Counted from the first letter of the stretch, positions 50,308-60,045 are shown. The stretch: 64,000 nt of DNA from Mesoflavibacter sp037029465 (GCF_037029465.1 NZ_JAYMEM010000026.1:558001-622000), one strand, 5' to 3'. The notes: generated by a model not told the origin, from the letters alone. Translations and numbers: made by a program.

Positions 50308-51807
50308 TTCCGAACTATCTACACCTAAATTCTTAATAAACTGAATTGACATTTCAATATCATCATGTAAAATTTCATCTTCTTTTACAAATGGCACTTC
50401 TACCCTATAACTTTGTAAAAACAGCTCTATAAATTCTGATGATTTTAATGGTTCTCTAAAGTGAATAGCTTGTGATGCGTTAAACAATTCTATTGCCAAA
50501 ACACGCTCTACATTATCTATTAATCTATATGCTTGTGTTGCAGCATTTGCACCCATACTTACATGATCTTCTTGTCCGTTACTTGACACAATACTATCAA
50601 TACTTGCTGGACTTGCCAATTGTTTATTAGCACTAACTATACTTGCTGCTGTGTATTGCGGAATCATAAACCCACTATTTAAACCTGGATTATCTACTAA
50701 AAATGCTGGTAAACCACGCAATCCTGACACTAATTGAAATACACGTCTTTCAGAAATATTTCCTAATTCTGACATTGCAATTTTTAAATAATCTAATGCT
50801 AAAGCTAAAGGTTGACCATGAAAGTTTCCGCCTGAAATGATTTCATCTTCACTTGCAAAAATATTTGGATTATCGGTCACCGAATTTATCTCGGTTACAA
50901 AAGTCTTTTCTACAAATGCTAAAGTATCTTTTGTTGCGCCGTGTACTTGAGGTATGCATCTAAAGCTATACGGATCTTGTACGTGTTGTTTTTCTTGACT
51001 TATAATTTCGCTTCCTTCTAAAAACTCTCTTACTCTTTCGGCTGTTTTTAATTGTCCGTTATGTGGTCTCACTAAATGTATTAGTTCATTAAAAGGCTCT
51101 ATTCTTCCATCAAAAGCTTCTAAAGATACACTTCCTATTAAATCTGCTAAATAAGATAGTTTGTAAGATTTCAATAACAAGAAGACACCGTAAGCACTCA
51201 TAAATTGTGTTCCATTTAATAGTGCCAAACCTTCTTTAGACATTAATTTAATAGCATCCCATTTAAAGTAAGTATTTAAATCTTCAGCTTCTAAAACAGC
51301 ATCTTTATACCATACTTTTCCTTTTCCTATTAAAGGTAAAGCTAAGTGTGCTAAAGGCGCTAAATCACCCGAAGCTCCTAAAGATCCTTGAGTATAAATT
51401 ACTGGTAAAATATCATTATTAAAAAATGCTATTAAACGTTGTACAGTTTGTAATTGCACGCCTGAATGCCCATAACTTAAAGATTGTATTTTTAGTAATA
51501 GCATTAACTTGACGACTTCATTAGGTACAATATCTCCTGTTCCGCAAGCGTGAGACATCACTAAGTTTTCTTGTAATTTAGTTAAGTTTTCTTTGTCAAT
51601 TTTAACATTATATAACGAGCCAAAACCAGTATTTATACCGTAAATTGGTTTGGTTTCTGCTTTTAATTTTTCATCTAAATAAGCACGACAATTTTCAATT
51701 TTATCAATAGCTTCGTTTGATAATTGTAATTGCTTTTCTTCTAAAATTATAGATTGAATGGTTGCCAAATCTAATGGCTGAGATGATATATAATGAATTG
51801 AACTCAT
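50296..51807 (-). CDS. hutH: histidine ammonia-lyase
   Basis: This 503-residue HutH deaminates L-histidine to urocanate. The MIO cofactor triad Ala-Ser-Gly is at 145-147 (GSLGASGDLAPL). Other catalytic residues sit in YGINTGFG (Y56 region) and in a central GNFHGQPLAL. It is a single gene here, with no hutU, hutI or hutG beside it, so the rest of the pathway would be elsewhere. Confidence 0.95.
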   Translation of the reverse strand: MSSIHYISSQPLDLATIQSIILEEKQLQLSNEAIDKIENCRAYLDEKLKAETKPIYGINTGFGSLYNVKIDKENLTKLQENLVMSHACGTGDIVPNEVVKLMLLLKIQSLSYGHSGVQLQTVQRLIAFFNNDILPVIYTQGSLGASGDLAPLAHLALPLIGKGKVWYKDAVLEAEDLNTYFKWDAIKLMSKEGLALLNGTQFMSAYGVFLLLKSYKLSYLADLIGSVSLEAFDGRIEPFNELIHLVRPHNGQLKTAERVREFLEGSEIISQEKQHVQDPYSFRCIPQVHGATKDTLAFVEKTFVTEINSVTDNPNIFASEDEIISGGNFHGQPLALALDYLKIAMSELGNISERRVFQLVSGLRGLPAFLVDNPGLNSGFMIPQYTAASIVSANKQLASPASIDSIVSSNGQEDHVSMGANAATQAYRLIDNVERVLAIELFNASQAIHFREPLKSSEFIELFLQSYRVEVPFVKEDEILHDDIEMSIQFIKNLGVDSSELFN

Positions 51808-51906
51808 GGTCTTTTTTTATTGCGTCCCAAAAGTCAGAATTTGAGATAAATTCTGCAAGTTTTTGTTAATAATTCATCAAAATAACAAATCCTCAAAATA
51901 ATCTCT

Positions 51907-51914
51907 TATTTTTG
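51907..51914 (+). promoter_or_regulatory. -7 box (TATTTTTG) of the TlpA-like gene
   Basis: The box fits TAnnTTTG and lies 22 bases before the start codon. A -33 at normal spacing was not found. Moderate support. Confidence 0.4.
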
Positions 51915-51936
51915 ATGTAAAATTAAATTATCAATA

Positions 51937-52986
51937 ATGAAGAAAGTTTTAATGTGCTTAGCAGGATTAGCCATAATAGCCTGCAAACAAGAACCGAAAG
52001 ATTATGTAACTTTTTCTGGGAAAATAGAAAATCCAAATAGTGATTCTTTAGTCGTTCAGGGAAGAAACTATAACAAAACCATTAAAGTTAATGAAGATGG
52101 TACTTTTAAAGACACTTTAAAAGTAGAAACTGGTGTTTACATGTTTTTTGACGGTAATGAACAATCTACATTATACTTAAAAAATGGTGCAGATATAAAC
52201 ATGACTTTGAATACTAAAGAGTTTGACGAAAGTATTAAATTTTCAGGTAATGGTTCTGAAGACTCAAACTATTTAGCAGAAAAAGCATTAATGCAAGAAA
52301 ACCTTATTAAACCAGGAATGTTTGACTATGAAGAAGACGCATTTAATGAAGAGGTTGAAAAAATTCAACAAAAATTAAATGATTTTATAGCAGAAAGAGA
52401 AACTGGATTAGACTCATTATTATTAGCTAACGAAAAATCTGCTATAGAGCAATTTACACCTGGTATTACTAGAGCTTACAAACAACAAAAAATGCAAGCA
52501 GAAGCTAGAGCTAAGCAGTTTGCTGATTTAATAGGAAAGCCATCACCTGATTTTAATTTTGAAAATGTTAAAGGAGGAAAAACAACTTTAGCAGACTTAA
52601 AAGGAAAATACACTTATATAGATGTTTGGGCTACTTGGTGTGGACCATGTATTAGAGAAATTCCTTATTTAAAAGAATTAGAAAAAGATATGCATGATAA
52701 AAACATCCAATTTGTTAGTATATCTGTAGATGATGGAAGAGGTTATAAAAATGATGCTGAAGCAGCAAGAGAAGGATGGATAAAAATGGTTGCTGATAAA
52801 GAGTTAGGTGGAATACAATTATTATCTGACGCAGGATGGAAAGCAGATTTTATTCAAGGTTTTAAAATTAATTCTATACCAAGATTTTTATTATTAGATC
52901 CTGAAGGTAATGTTGTAGATGCAGATGCTAAAAGACCTTCTAGCCCTAAGTTAAAAGAATATCTTAATGGATTAGAAAATATGTAG
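51937..52986 (+). CDS. TlpA-family thiol-disulfide lipoprotein (DUF4369 plus thioredoxin-like)
   Basis: This 349-residue protein has a lipoprotein signal with Cys at 16 (LAIIAC), an N-terminal DUF4369 domain (about 25-120), a helical link and a thioredoxin-like domain with the redox motif WCGPC (C235, C238). It acts at the cell surface or in the periplasm as a disulfide reductase. It follows a -7 box and is convergent with nnr at a shared terminator. Confidence 0.93.
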   Translation: MKKVLMCLAGLAIIACKQEPKDYVTFSGKIENPNSDSLVVQGRNYNKTIKVNEDGTFKDTLKVETGVYMFFDGNEQSTLYLKNGADINMTLNTKEFDESIKFSGNGSEDSNYLAEKALMQENLIKPGMFDYEEDAFNEEVEKIQQKLNDFIAERETGLDSLLLANEKSAIEQFTPGITRAYKQQKMQAEARAKQFADLIGKPSPDFNFENVKGGKTTLADLKGKYTYIDVWATWCGPCIREIPYLKELEKDMHDKNIQFVSISVDDGRGYKNDAEAAREGWIKMVADKELGGIQLLSDAGWKADFIQGFKINSIPRFLLLDPEGNVVDADAKRPSSPKLKEYLNGLENM

Positions 52987-53010
52987 TTTACACATATTTA
53001 GAAAATATAA

Positions 53011-53036
53011 AAGCGAGCTGTTTAGCTCGCTTTTTT
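53011..53036. terminator. bidirectional terminator between the TlpA-like and nnr genes
   Basis: The arms GCGAGCT (53013-53019) and AGCTCGC (53024-53030) have a GTTT loop and a T6 tract after them. It serves both convergent genes. Confidence 0.85.
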
Positions 53037-53039
53037 CAT

Positions 53040-54599
53040 TTAATCTTGTTCATCATCATCCTCTTCTTCTACTTGAGATTGTTCTGGCTTTTTAAATAAA
53101 TCCAGATATGCTAACGGTATTCCTTCTACTACATGTGTAGCAATAAAACTTTGGTAACCTAACTCGTCTACTAATAAATCTGCAGCTTTACCATGTAAAT
53201 AAACTGCAAATACAGTTGCTGATAACAAATCATAACCTTGGGCAATCATACCAGCAATTATACCTGTTAAAACATCTCCTGTTCCTGCTGTTGCTAATCC
53301 TGGATTACCCGTAACATTAACATATAATTTATCTTCGGCTACGGTTATTGTGTTTGCTCCTTTTATTACAACTATACACTTATGTTTTTTACTAAAAGCT
53401 TTAGTTTTTTCTAATTTATCAAAATCATCTTTCCAAGTTCCAACTAATCGTTCTAATTCTTTTGGATGTGGTGTTAATATAGTTTGTCTTTCTGGTAATA
53501 ATTTTAATAAAGACGTTCTTTTTGCTAACATATTTATACCATCTGCATCAATGACTAAAGGTTTTTTATTTGATTTTAAGAAAGCTTCAAAAGCATCTAT
53601 AGACGCTTCGTTTGTTCCTGCTCCTACTCCAAAAGCTATAACATTTGCGTTTATATCAAAATTAATCTCGGTAAGCTTTTCTTCATCTTTATCTGTAATT
53701 AACATCAACTCAGGAAATGCACCTTGTAAAGGAATATATCCACATTTTGGTGTAAATGCTGTTACTTTACCTGCGCCTGCACTCAACGCGCCTCTGCCTG
53801 CCAAGTTAATTGCTCCTATTTTACCATAACTACCTCCAATAATTAAAGCGTGACCAAAAGTACCTTTATGACTATATTTTTCTCTTGGCTTGTATATTGT
53901 TAAGACTTCATTCTTACCAATTAAGTCTGCTTCTGTTGGTGTCGTATATAAAAATTCTGGATCTATTCCTATATCTAACACTTCCCATTGTACTGTATAT
54001 TTAGCAGTTTCTGGTAAGAAAAAAACTAATTTAGGAGACTGAAAACTTAATGTATATCCTGCATTAACAACTTCGGTTGGTGTTGTTGGCACTGCATTTG
54101 TTTGTAATCCTGACGGAATGTCTACTGACAACACAAAAGCTTTTGTTACTCTAAAATGATTAAAAATAGTTACAACCCAACTAGCAACAGGTCTGTTTAA
54201 ACCAATACCAAAAATAGCATCTACAATGATATCTCTTTCTTCAATTTCTGGTAATTCGCTATCTTCATTTAATAAAGTTGGCCAATCTTTTGTAGTATTT
54301 TTTATGCGATCATAATTAATTAAAAAATCTTTAGATCGTGACGTACTGTAATTAACTATATACGTTTTTACATTATAACCATGCGTGATTAAATGCCTTG
54401 CTAAAACCAATCCATCACCACCGTTATTACCAATACCACAAAATACATGTATTGGTACTTGTGCACCATGCATACGCATGTGTAACCAATTAAAAATTTG
54501 CGTCCCTGCTCGTTCCATTAAATCGGTAGAACTTATATTTTGTTTTTTAGCGGTTAAAGCATCTCCTTCATAAATCTGCTCTTTCGAAAATATTTTCAT
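53040..54599 (-). CDS. nnr: bifunctional NAD(P)H-hydrate epimerase/ADP-dependent dehydratase
   Basis: This 519-residue fused protein has the N-terminal YjeF_N epimerase domain (about 1-220), with FCGIGNNGGDGLVLAR and DAIFGIGL, then the C-terminal carbohydrate-kinase-like dehydratase (about 230-500), with HPKELERL and NPGLATAGTGDVL. It repairs hydrated NADH and NADPH. The acidic tail (Glu and Asp rich) is short. It is divergent from the thr operon. Confidence 0.95.
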   Translation of the reverse strand: MKIFSKEQIYEGDALTAKKQNISSTDLMERAGTQIFNWLHMRMHGAQVPIHVFCGIGNNGGDGLVLARHLITHGYNVKTYIVNYSTSRSKDFLINYDRIKNTTKDWPTLLNEDSELPEIEERDIIVDAIFGIGLNRPVASWVVTIFNHFRVTKAFVLSVDIPSGLQTNAVPTTPTEVVNAGYTLSFQSPKLVFFLPETAKYTVQWEVLDIGIDPEFLYTTPTEADLIGKNEVLTIYKPREKYSHKGTFGHALIIGGSYGKIGAINLAGRGALSAGAGKVTAFTPKCGYIPLQGAFPELMLITDKDEEKLTEINFDINANVIAFGVGAGTNEASIDAFEAFLKSNKKPLVIDADGINMLAKRTSLLKLLPERQTILTPHPKELERLVGTWKDDFDKLEKTKAFSKKHKCIVVIKGANTITVAEDKLYVNVTGNPGLATAGTGDVLTGIIAGMIAQGYDLLSATVFAVYLHGKAADLLVDELGYQSFIATHVVEGIPLAYLDLFKKPEQSQVEEEDDDEQD

Positions 54600-54690
54600 C
54601 TATAAAAGTTTATTATAACATTCATTTTAAGTTTCATTATTAATAAAATTAAAGCATAAAATTATTAATTCATCAAAAATCAAACTTAGG

Positions 54691-54721
54691 TTTGTTTATT
54701 AAGGTAAATGTAATACATTTG
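54691..54721 (+). promoter_or_regulatory. threonine operon promoter
   Basis: TTTG (54691-54694) is the -33 and TACATTTG (54714-54721) the -7, 19 bases apart, a close match to the Bacteroidota consensus. Transcription would begin at about 54727, just where the leader hairpin arm starts. Confidence 0.75.
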
Positions 54722-54726
54722 GTAAG

Positions 54727-54840
54727 TATAGAAGCTATAAGATGAAAACAACTTCTTTTATTATTACCTTTTTAATGACAATGACCCGTTAGGGTTATGC
54801 TTCTATATATCTTCCGTTTAAGGTAGTTTATAAAAACTAC
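54727..54840 (+). promoter_or_regulatory. thr operon leader: competing hairpins, candidate attenuator
   Basis: A 13-bp stem pairs 54727-54740 (TATAGAAGCTATAA, one bulge) with 54795-54807 (TTATGCTTCTATA), enclosing the leader ORF. A second hairpin, ATGACCC (54781-54787) / GGGTTAT (54792-54798), overlaps the first one's 3' arm, so both cannot form together. A third hairpin, GTAGTTT (54823-54829) / AAACTAC (54834-54840), precedes AATTTT and could be the terminator. The arrangement fits attenuation by ribosome position; seen by eye, not folded by program. Confidence 0.6.
54742..54792 (+). CDS. threonine operon leader peptide
   Basis: A 16-codon open frame reads MKTTSFIITFLMTMTR and then TAG. It has five Thr codons (T3, T4, T9, T13, T15) and two Ile codons. 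It lies between the promoter and thrA. Enrichment in the amino acid made by the operon is the hallmark of attenuator leader peptides such as E. coli thrL. Its last four codons form one arm and loop of a hairpin that competes with a longer stem. Confidence 0.65.
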   Translation: MKTTSFIITFLMTMTR

Positions 54841-54868
54841 AATTTTCAATCAATTACATACAAACTAA

Positions 54869-57310
54869 ATGAAAGTTTTAAAATTTGGAGGAACCTCAGT
54901 CGGTTCTAGTCAAAACATAAATAAAGTTATAGCCATTTTAAAAGCTAAATCGCAAGAAGACACCGTTATTTGCGTGGTTTCTGCAATTGGTGGCATTACA
55001 GATAAATTGCTAAACGCAGGACTGTTAGCTAAAAATAAAGATGAAAAATATTTAAAGGAATTTGAAACTATTAAAGATATTCACTTTAATGTTTTAAACG
55101 AATTACTACCAAAAACAAGTAAATCTATAAAAACTGTTGTAGAAGATAAACTTAATCAGTTAAAAGAATTATTGAATGGTATTTATTTGATAAACGAATT
55201 ATCGTCAAAAACCTCTGATAAACTAGTTAGTTTTGGTGAGCGCTTATCCTCTACTATCATTGCTGAAACCATTAAAAATCAAGGTTTTGATGCTGAACTA
55301 AAAAATAGCCAAGAGTTAATTGTAACCGATGATAATTTTACACGTGCTCAAGTTAATTTTGAAGCGACTAACAAAAACATCAAGTCCTATTTCAAAACAC
55401 CAAAACAAATTACCATTTTACCTGGTTTTGTTGCAAAATCTACTTCTGGCGAACCAACAACTTTAGGTCGTGGTGGATCAGATTTTACTGCTGCTATTAT
55501 CGCTGCTGCGTTAAAAGTGGATCAATTAGAGATTTGGACAGATGTAAGTGGTATGTACACCACCAATCCAAAAATGGTAAAACAAGCATTCCCGATTGAT
55601 AATTTATCCTATCAGGAAGCTATGGAATTATCGCATTTTGGAGCTAAAGTCTTATATCCGCCAACAGTACAACCCGTTTTAGATTTAGACATCCCAATTC
55701 ACATCAAAAACACATTTGATCCTGAAGCTTTTGGTACAGTAATTTCAAGACAAGACAACGAAAAAAACTTAACAGTCAAAGGTATAAGTAATATTAACGA
55801 CGTTGCGTTACTTACACTTGAAGGTAGCGGAATGATTGGTATTCCTGGATTTTCAAAACGTTTATTTGAAGTCCTTGCTAATGAAAAAATCAATGTGATT
55901 TTTATAACACAAGCCTCTTCAGAGCATTCTATTTGCTTCGGAATTGATAAATCGGATGCTGAACGTGCCAAAAAAGCTATTGATACTGCTTTTGATTATG
56001 AAATTTCGCTTCATAAAATAAATCAAATAGAGATTGAAAAAGACCTATCTATAATCGCTTTAGTTGGTGATAACATGAAAAGTCATCAAGGAATTAGCGG
56101 AAAAATGTTTAGTACTTTAGGTAAAAACAATATTAATATTCGTGCAATTGCACAAGGTGCTTCAGAAAAAAATATATCTGCTGTTGTTTCAGAAAAAGAT
56201 GTAAAAAAAGCATTAAACGCTTTACATGAACGTTTTTTTGAAAGCAACACTAAACAGCTTAATGTATTTATTACTGGCGTTGGAAATGTTGGCGAAAAAC
56301 TGATTGAGCAAATCAAACAACAACGCAGTTACCTAAAGAAAAACCTTAAACTTGATGTTAAGATTGTTGGTTTATCCAACTCACGTAAAATGGTATTTAA
56401 ACCTGAAGGAATTGATTTAAATGATTGGGCTTCACTGTTTCATTATGCAGAAAAATCTAGTATAGAAGGGTTTTACCAAAAGGTTGTCGAGCTTAATTTA
56501 CGAAACAGTATTTTTGTAGACGTTACCGCAAATGAAGATGTCGCAAATATCTATGAAAAATACCTAAAACAAAGCGTTGCAGTTGTTGCGTGTAGTAAAA
56601 TAGCGTGCTCTAGTGCATTTGCTAACTACAAAAAACTACAAGATTTATCTTTAAAATATAATGCTCCATTTTTATACGAAACTAACGTTGGCGCAGGATT
56701 ACCAATCATAAACACCTTAAGTAATTTAGTTGCTTCTGGTGATAAAGTGATAAGTATTAAAGCCGTTTTATCTGGTAGTTTAAATTTTGTGTTCAACAAT
56801 TTTAGTGATAAGAAAAACTTCCATGATACTGTAAAACAAGCGCAATTTGAAGGTTATACAGAACCAGATCCGCGTATTGATTTAAGTGGCATTGATGTGG
56901 CTAGAAAAATACTAATTCTTGCACGTGAAAATGGTGTTGAAATGGAAATTGAAGACATTAAAAACAAATCATTTTTAACCCAAAAGAATCTAGAAAGCGG
57001 CTCTGTAGATGATTTTTATGAAACATTAATTGAAGACGAAGCTCATTTTCAAAAGTTATACGCTTCCGCGAAAGCGAATAATTGCCAACTCAAATATGTT
57101 GCTGAATATAAAAATGGTAAAGCATCTGTTGGCTTACAAGAAATCCCAGAAGGTCACCCATTTTATAATTTAGAAGGTAAAGATAATATTGTTATGTTCC
57201 ATACACAGCGTTACCCAGAACAACCTTTAATTGTAAAAGGTGCTGGTGCTGGTGCAGATGTAACTGCATCTGGATTATTTGCAGATATTATCAAAATTGG
57301 AAGTAAATAA
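54869..57310 (+). CDS. thrA: bifunctional aspartokinase/homoserine dehydrogenase
   Basis: This 813-residue fused enzyme has the aspartate kinase domain (about 1-285; FGGTSVGS, GRGGSDFTAA), paired ACT regulatory domains (about 300-450), and the homoserine dehydrogenase domain (about 460-813) with GVGNVGEKL. It catalyses the first and third steps from aspartate to threonine and methionine. It is the first structural gene of thrA-thrB-thrC, preceded by an attenuator-like leader. A dispersed repeat lies between it and thrB. Confidence 0.95.
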   Translation: MKVLKFGGTSVGSSQNINKVIAILKAKSQEDTVICVVSAIGGITDKLLNAGLLAKNKDEKYLKEFETIKDIHFNVLNELLPKTSKSIKTVVEDKLNQLKELLNGIYLINELSSKTSDKLVSFGERLSSTIIAETIKNQGFDAELKNSQELIVTDDNFTRAQVNFEATNKNIKSYFKTPKQITILPGFVAKSTSGEPTTLGRGGSDFTAAIIAAALKVDQLEIWTDVSGMYTTNPKMVKQAFPIDNLSYQEAMELSHFGAKVLYPPTVQPVLDLDIPIHIKNTFDPEAFGTVISRQDNEKNLTVKGISNINDVALLTLEGSGMIGIPGFSKRLFEVLANEKINVIFITQASSEHSICFGIDKSDAERAKKAIDTAFDYEISLHKINQIEIEKDLSIIALVGDNMKSHQGISGKMFSTLGKNNINIRAIAQGASEKNISAVVSEKDVKKALNALHERFFESNTKQLNVFITGVGNVGEKLIEQIKQQRSYLKKNLKLDVKIVGLSNSRKMVFKPEGIDLNDWASLFHYAEKSSIEGFYQKVVELNLRNSIFVDVTANEDVANIYEKYLKQSVAVVACSKIACSSAFANYKKLQDLSLKYNAPFLYETNVGAGLPIINTLSNLVASGDKVISIKAVLSGSLNFVFNNFSDKKNFHDTVKQAQFEGYTEPDPRIDLSGIDVARKILILARENGVEMEIEDIKNKSFLTQKNLESGSVDDFYETLIEDEAHFQKLYASAKANNCQLKYVAEYKNGKASVGLQEIPEGHPFYNLEGKDNIVMFHTQRYPEQPLIVKGAGAGADVTASGLFADIIKIGSK

Positions 57311-57315
57311 TTTTT

Positions 57316-57376
57316 TGTCATTCAGAACGAAGTGAAGAATCTAAATGATGATGCTTCGACAAGCTCTGCATGACTT
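57316..57376. repeat. REP-like repeat units in the thrA-thrB gap
   Basis: A TGTCATTCAGAACGAAGTG unit (about 57316-57343) is followed by a GCTTCGACAAGCTC unit (about 57353-57375). They resemble the repeats in the island gaps. They may affect mRNA stability between thrA and thrB. Confidence 0.5.
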
Positions 57377-57388
57377 AACTAAAAAAGT

Positions 57389-58312
57389 ATGAATAATCAA
57401 ATTAAAATATTCTCTCCTGCTACAGTTGCTAATGTCTCTTGCGGATTTGATGTCCTCGGGTTTTGTTTGGATTACATTGGTGATGAAATGATTATCAGAA
57501 AATCTGAAGAAAAAGGCATTAAAATCACAAAAATAGAAGGTGCAAATCTTCCTTTTGACGTTGAAAAAAATGTTGCCGGAGTTGCTGCTTTGGCTATTTA
57601 TAATCACGCAAAACCAGATTGTGGTTTTGAGATAGAAATCTATAAAAAAATAAAACCTGGAAGTGGTATTGGTAGCAGTTCTGCAAGCGCATCAGGTGTT
57701 GTTTTTGCAATTAATCAATTATTAGGCAAACCATACAATGCAACACAATTAACCCAATTTGCTATGAAAGGTGAAGCTGTTGCAAGTGGTTGTGAGCATG
57801 CAGATAACATTGCTCCTGCAATTTTTGGTGGCTTTACTTTGGTAAAAAGCACACAACCTTTACAAGTACTGTCGTTACCAACGCCATCTGATTTATATGC
57901 AACAATTATTCATCCGCAAATCGAAGTAAAAACTGCTGAAGCTAGAGCCATTTTACCTAAAAAAGTAGATTTACAACATGCAATACATCAATGGGCAAAT
58001 GTAGGTAGTTTGGTACACGCTTTACATACTAACGATTATGATTTGTTAAGTCAATCTTTAAAAGATGAAATTGTAGAACCATACAGAAGCAAGCTTATTC
58101 CTTGTTTTGACGATGTAAAAAATGCTGCAACAAAAGCTGGCGGTTTAGGTACAGGTATTTCTGGTTCAGGACCTTCAATTTTTACTTTAAGTAAAGGTGA
58201 GCAAATTGCTAAAAACGTTGAAAAAGCTATACAAAACGTCTATTCAGAAACAGATATCAGTTTTAATACTTACATGTGTAAAATTAATACTGAAGGCATA
58301 AAAATTTTATAA
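57389..58312 (+). CDS. thrB: homoserine kinase
   Basis: This 307-residue GHMP-family kinase has the ATP-binding motif PGSGIGSSSASASG (about 92-105), an N-terminal CGFDVLG and a C-terminal GTGISGSGPS. It phosphorylates homoserine for ThrC. It follows thrA after 78 bp with a dispersed repeat between, and the GIY-YIG gene after 5 bp. Confidence 0.95.
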   Translation: MNNQIKIFSPATVANVSCGFDVLGFCLDYIGDEMIIRKSEEKGIKITKIEGANLPFDVEKNVAGVAALAIYNHAKPDCGFEIEIYKKIKPGSGIGSSSASASGVVFAINQLLGKPYNATQLTQFAMKGEAVASGCEHADNIAPAIFGGFTLVKSTQPLQVLSLPTPSDLYATIIHPQIEVKTAEARAILPKKVDLQHAIHQWANVGSLVHALHTNDYDLLSQSLKDEIVEPYRSKLIPCFDDVKNAATKAGGLGTGISGSGPSIFTLSKGEQIAKNVEKAIQNVYSETDISFNTYMCKINTEGIKIL

Positions 58313-58317
58313 AATCA

Positions 58318-58620
58318 TTGAAAGGAAACTACTATCAATATTATGTTTATTTACTTTCAAGTAAGAAAAATGGAACACTGTATATTGGTGTAACTAATGA
58401 TTTAGAAAGAAGAATGTTTGAACATAAAAATAAATTAGTTTCTGGATTTACTGCAAAATACAACGTAAACAAATTAATGTATTTTGAAGATTTTCAGTAT
58501 GTAAATGATGCATTAAAAAGAGAAAAACAATTGAAAAACTGGAATAGACAATGGAAAATAGATTTAATAGAAAAAGAAAATAAAGAATGGAAAGATTTAT
58601 CTGTAGATTGGAAGTATTAG
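58318..58620 (+). CDS. GIY-YIG nuclease-family protein inside the thr operon
   Basis: This 100-residue single-domain GIY-YIG protein (UPF0213/YhbQ type) has YYVYLLSSK and GTLYIGVTNDLERRMFEH, with the catalytic-type Arg and His, and ALKREKQLKNWNR near the end. The start is TTG 58318, 5 bp after thrB; no ATG fits. Proteins like this are widespread in Bacteroidota near dispersed repeats. It sits between thrB and thrC, where such a gene is not expected, and is followed directly by repeat units. Confidence 0.8.
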   Translation: MKGNYYQYYVYLLSSKKNGTLYIGVTNDLERRMFEHKNKLVSGFTAKYNVNKLMYFEDFQYVNDALKREKQLKNWNRQWKIDLIEKENKEWKDLSVDWKY

Positions 58621-58622
58621 TA

Positions 58623-58692
58623 GATTCTGCGTCGTAGCGCAGAATGACAATCAAAACAAAAATCCTTGTCATTCCGCACTTGATGCGGAATC
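58623..58692. repeat. two REP-like palindromes between the GIY-YIG gene and thrC
   Basis: TTCTGCG (58625-58631) / CGCAGAA (58638-58644) and ATTCCGCA (58671-58678) / TGCGGAAT (58684-58691) are perfect stems in opposite orientation, each beside a GTCATT or ATGAC unit. These are the dispersed repeat kind seen elsewhere in the window. Confidence 0.65.
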
Positions 58693-58736
58693 CAAAATTG
58701 TTAAATAAATTAATTCCTTTAAGGAAAGACATCAAT

Positions 58737-60029
58737 ATGAAATACTACTCTTTAAATAAAAAAGCTCCAATTACTACCTTTGAAAATGCAGTTTTAAAAG
58801 GATTAGCACCAGACAAAGGACTTTATTTTCCTGAAAAAATAATACCTCTACCACAATCCTTTTTTGATAATATTGACAACCTTTCACATTCTGAAATTGC
58901 TTTTGAAGCCATTAAACAATTTGTAAGTCCAGAAATTCCTGAAGCTGAACTTAAACGAATTGTTAAAGAAACATTGTCTTTCGATTTTCCTATTGAAAAA
59001 CTAAATGAGAATATTTCAACATTAGAATTATTTCATGGTCCAACTATGGCGTTTAAAGATGTTGGCGCTCGTTTTATGGCACGTTGCTTAGGTTATTTCA
59101 ATAAAGAAAACACAAACGAAGTTACAGTTTTAGTTGCTACTTCTGGAGATACTGGTGGCGCTGTTGCTAATGGGTTTTTAGGTGTAAAAGGCGTAAATGT
59201 AGTTATCCTCTATCCTAGCGGAAAAGTAAGCGATATCCAAGAAAAACAATTAACTACACTTGGTAAAAATATTAGAGCTTTAGAAGTAAATGGTGTTTTT
59301 GATGATTGTCAAGACATGGTAAAACGTGCATTTTTAGATGAAAAACTAACCTCTAAAATGCAATTAACTTCAGCAAATTCAATAAATGTTGCGCGTTGGT
59401 TACCGCAAATGTTTTATTTCTTTTTTGCTTACAAACAATTACACAACACACATAAAGACATTGTGTTTTCTGTACCAAGTGGCAATTTTGGTAATATCTG
59501 TGCTGGTATGATGGCGCAACAATTAGGCTTACCAATCAAGCATTTTATAGCTTCTAATAATGCTAATAATGTCGTGACTGAGTATTTACAAACTAAAAAA
59601 TATCAACCAAAACCGTCTGTTCAAACCATCAGTAACGCAATGGATGTTGGTAATCCGAGTAATTTTATTCGTATTCAAGAAATTTATAATCAAGATTTTA
59701 ACGAATTAAAAAACAACCTAACTTCTTACAGCTATACAGATGAAGAAACTCGTGAAGCCTTAAAAGAAATGTATAACGACTGTAACTATATTGCAGATCC
59801 ACATGGTGCTGTTGGTTATTTAGGTTGTAAAGAGTATTTAAAGAGTAATCCAAACGCGCATTGTGTCTTTTTAGAAACAGCACATCCAACCAAGTTTTTA
59901 GATGTTGTGGAAGATGTAATTAAAGAAAATATAGAATTACCTCCACAAATTTTAAGCGTCATGGATAAAAAGAAAAAGGCTACGAAAATTAGCTCTTATG
60001 AGGAATTAAAAAGCTTTTTATTGAAATAA
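58737..60029 (+). CDS. thrC: threonine synthase
   Basis: I start it at ATG 58737 (MKYYSLNKKAPITTF), giving 430 residues. The earlier in-frame start at 58644 would read through a dispersed repeat. The PLP lysine is in TMAFKDVGARF (near residue 107). The cofactor-binding glycine loop includes ATSGDTGGAVANG. It converts O-phosphohomoserine to threonine. It closes the thr operon. Confidence 0.95.
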   Translation: MKYYSLNKKAPITTFENAVLKGLAPDKGLYFPEKIIPLPQSFFDNIDNLSHSEIAFEAIKQFVSPEIPEAELKRIVKETLSFDFPIEKLNENISTLELFHGPTMAFKDVGARFMARCLGYFNKENTNEVTVLVATSGDTGGAVANGFLGVKGVNVVILYPSGKVSDIQEKQLTTLGKNIRALEVNGVFDDCQDMVKRAFLDEKLTSKMQLTSANSINVARWLPQMFYFFFAYKQLHNTHKDIVFSVPSGNFGNICAGMMAQQLGLPIKHFIASNNANNVVTEYLQTKKYQPKPSVQTISNAMDVGNPSNFIRIQEIYNQDFNELKNNLTSYSYTDEETREALKEMYNDCNYIADPHGAVGYLGCKEYLKSNPNAHCVFLETAHPTKFLDVVEDVIKENIELPPQILSVMDKKKKATKISSYEELKSFLLK

Positions 60030-60045
60030 TATATTCAACATAAAA

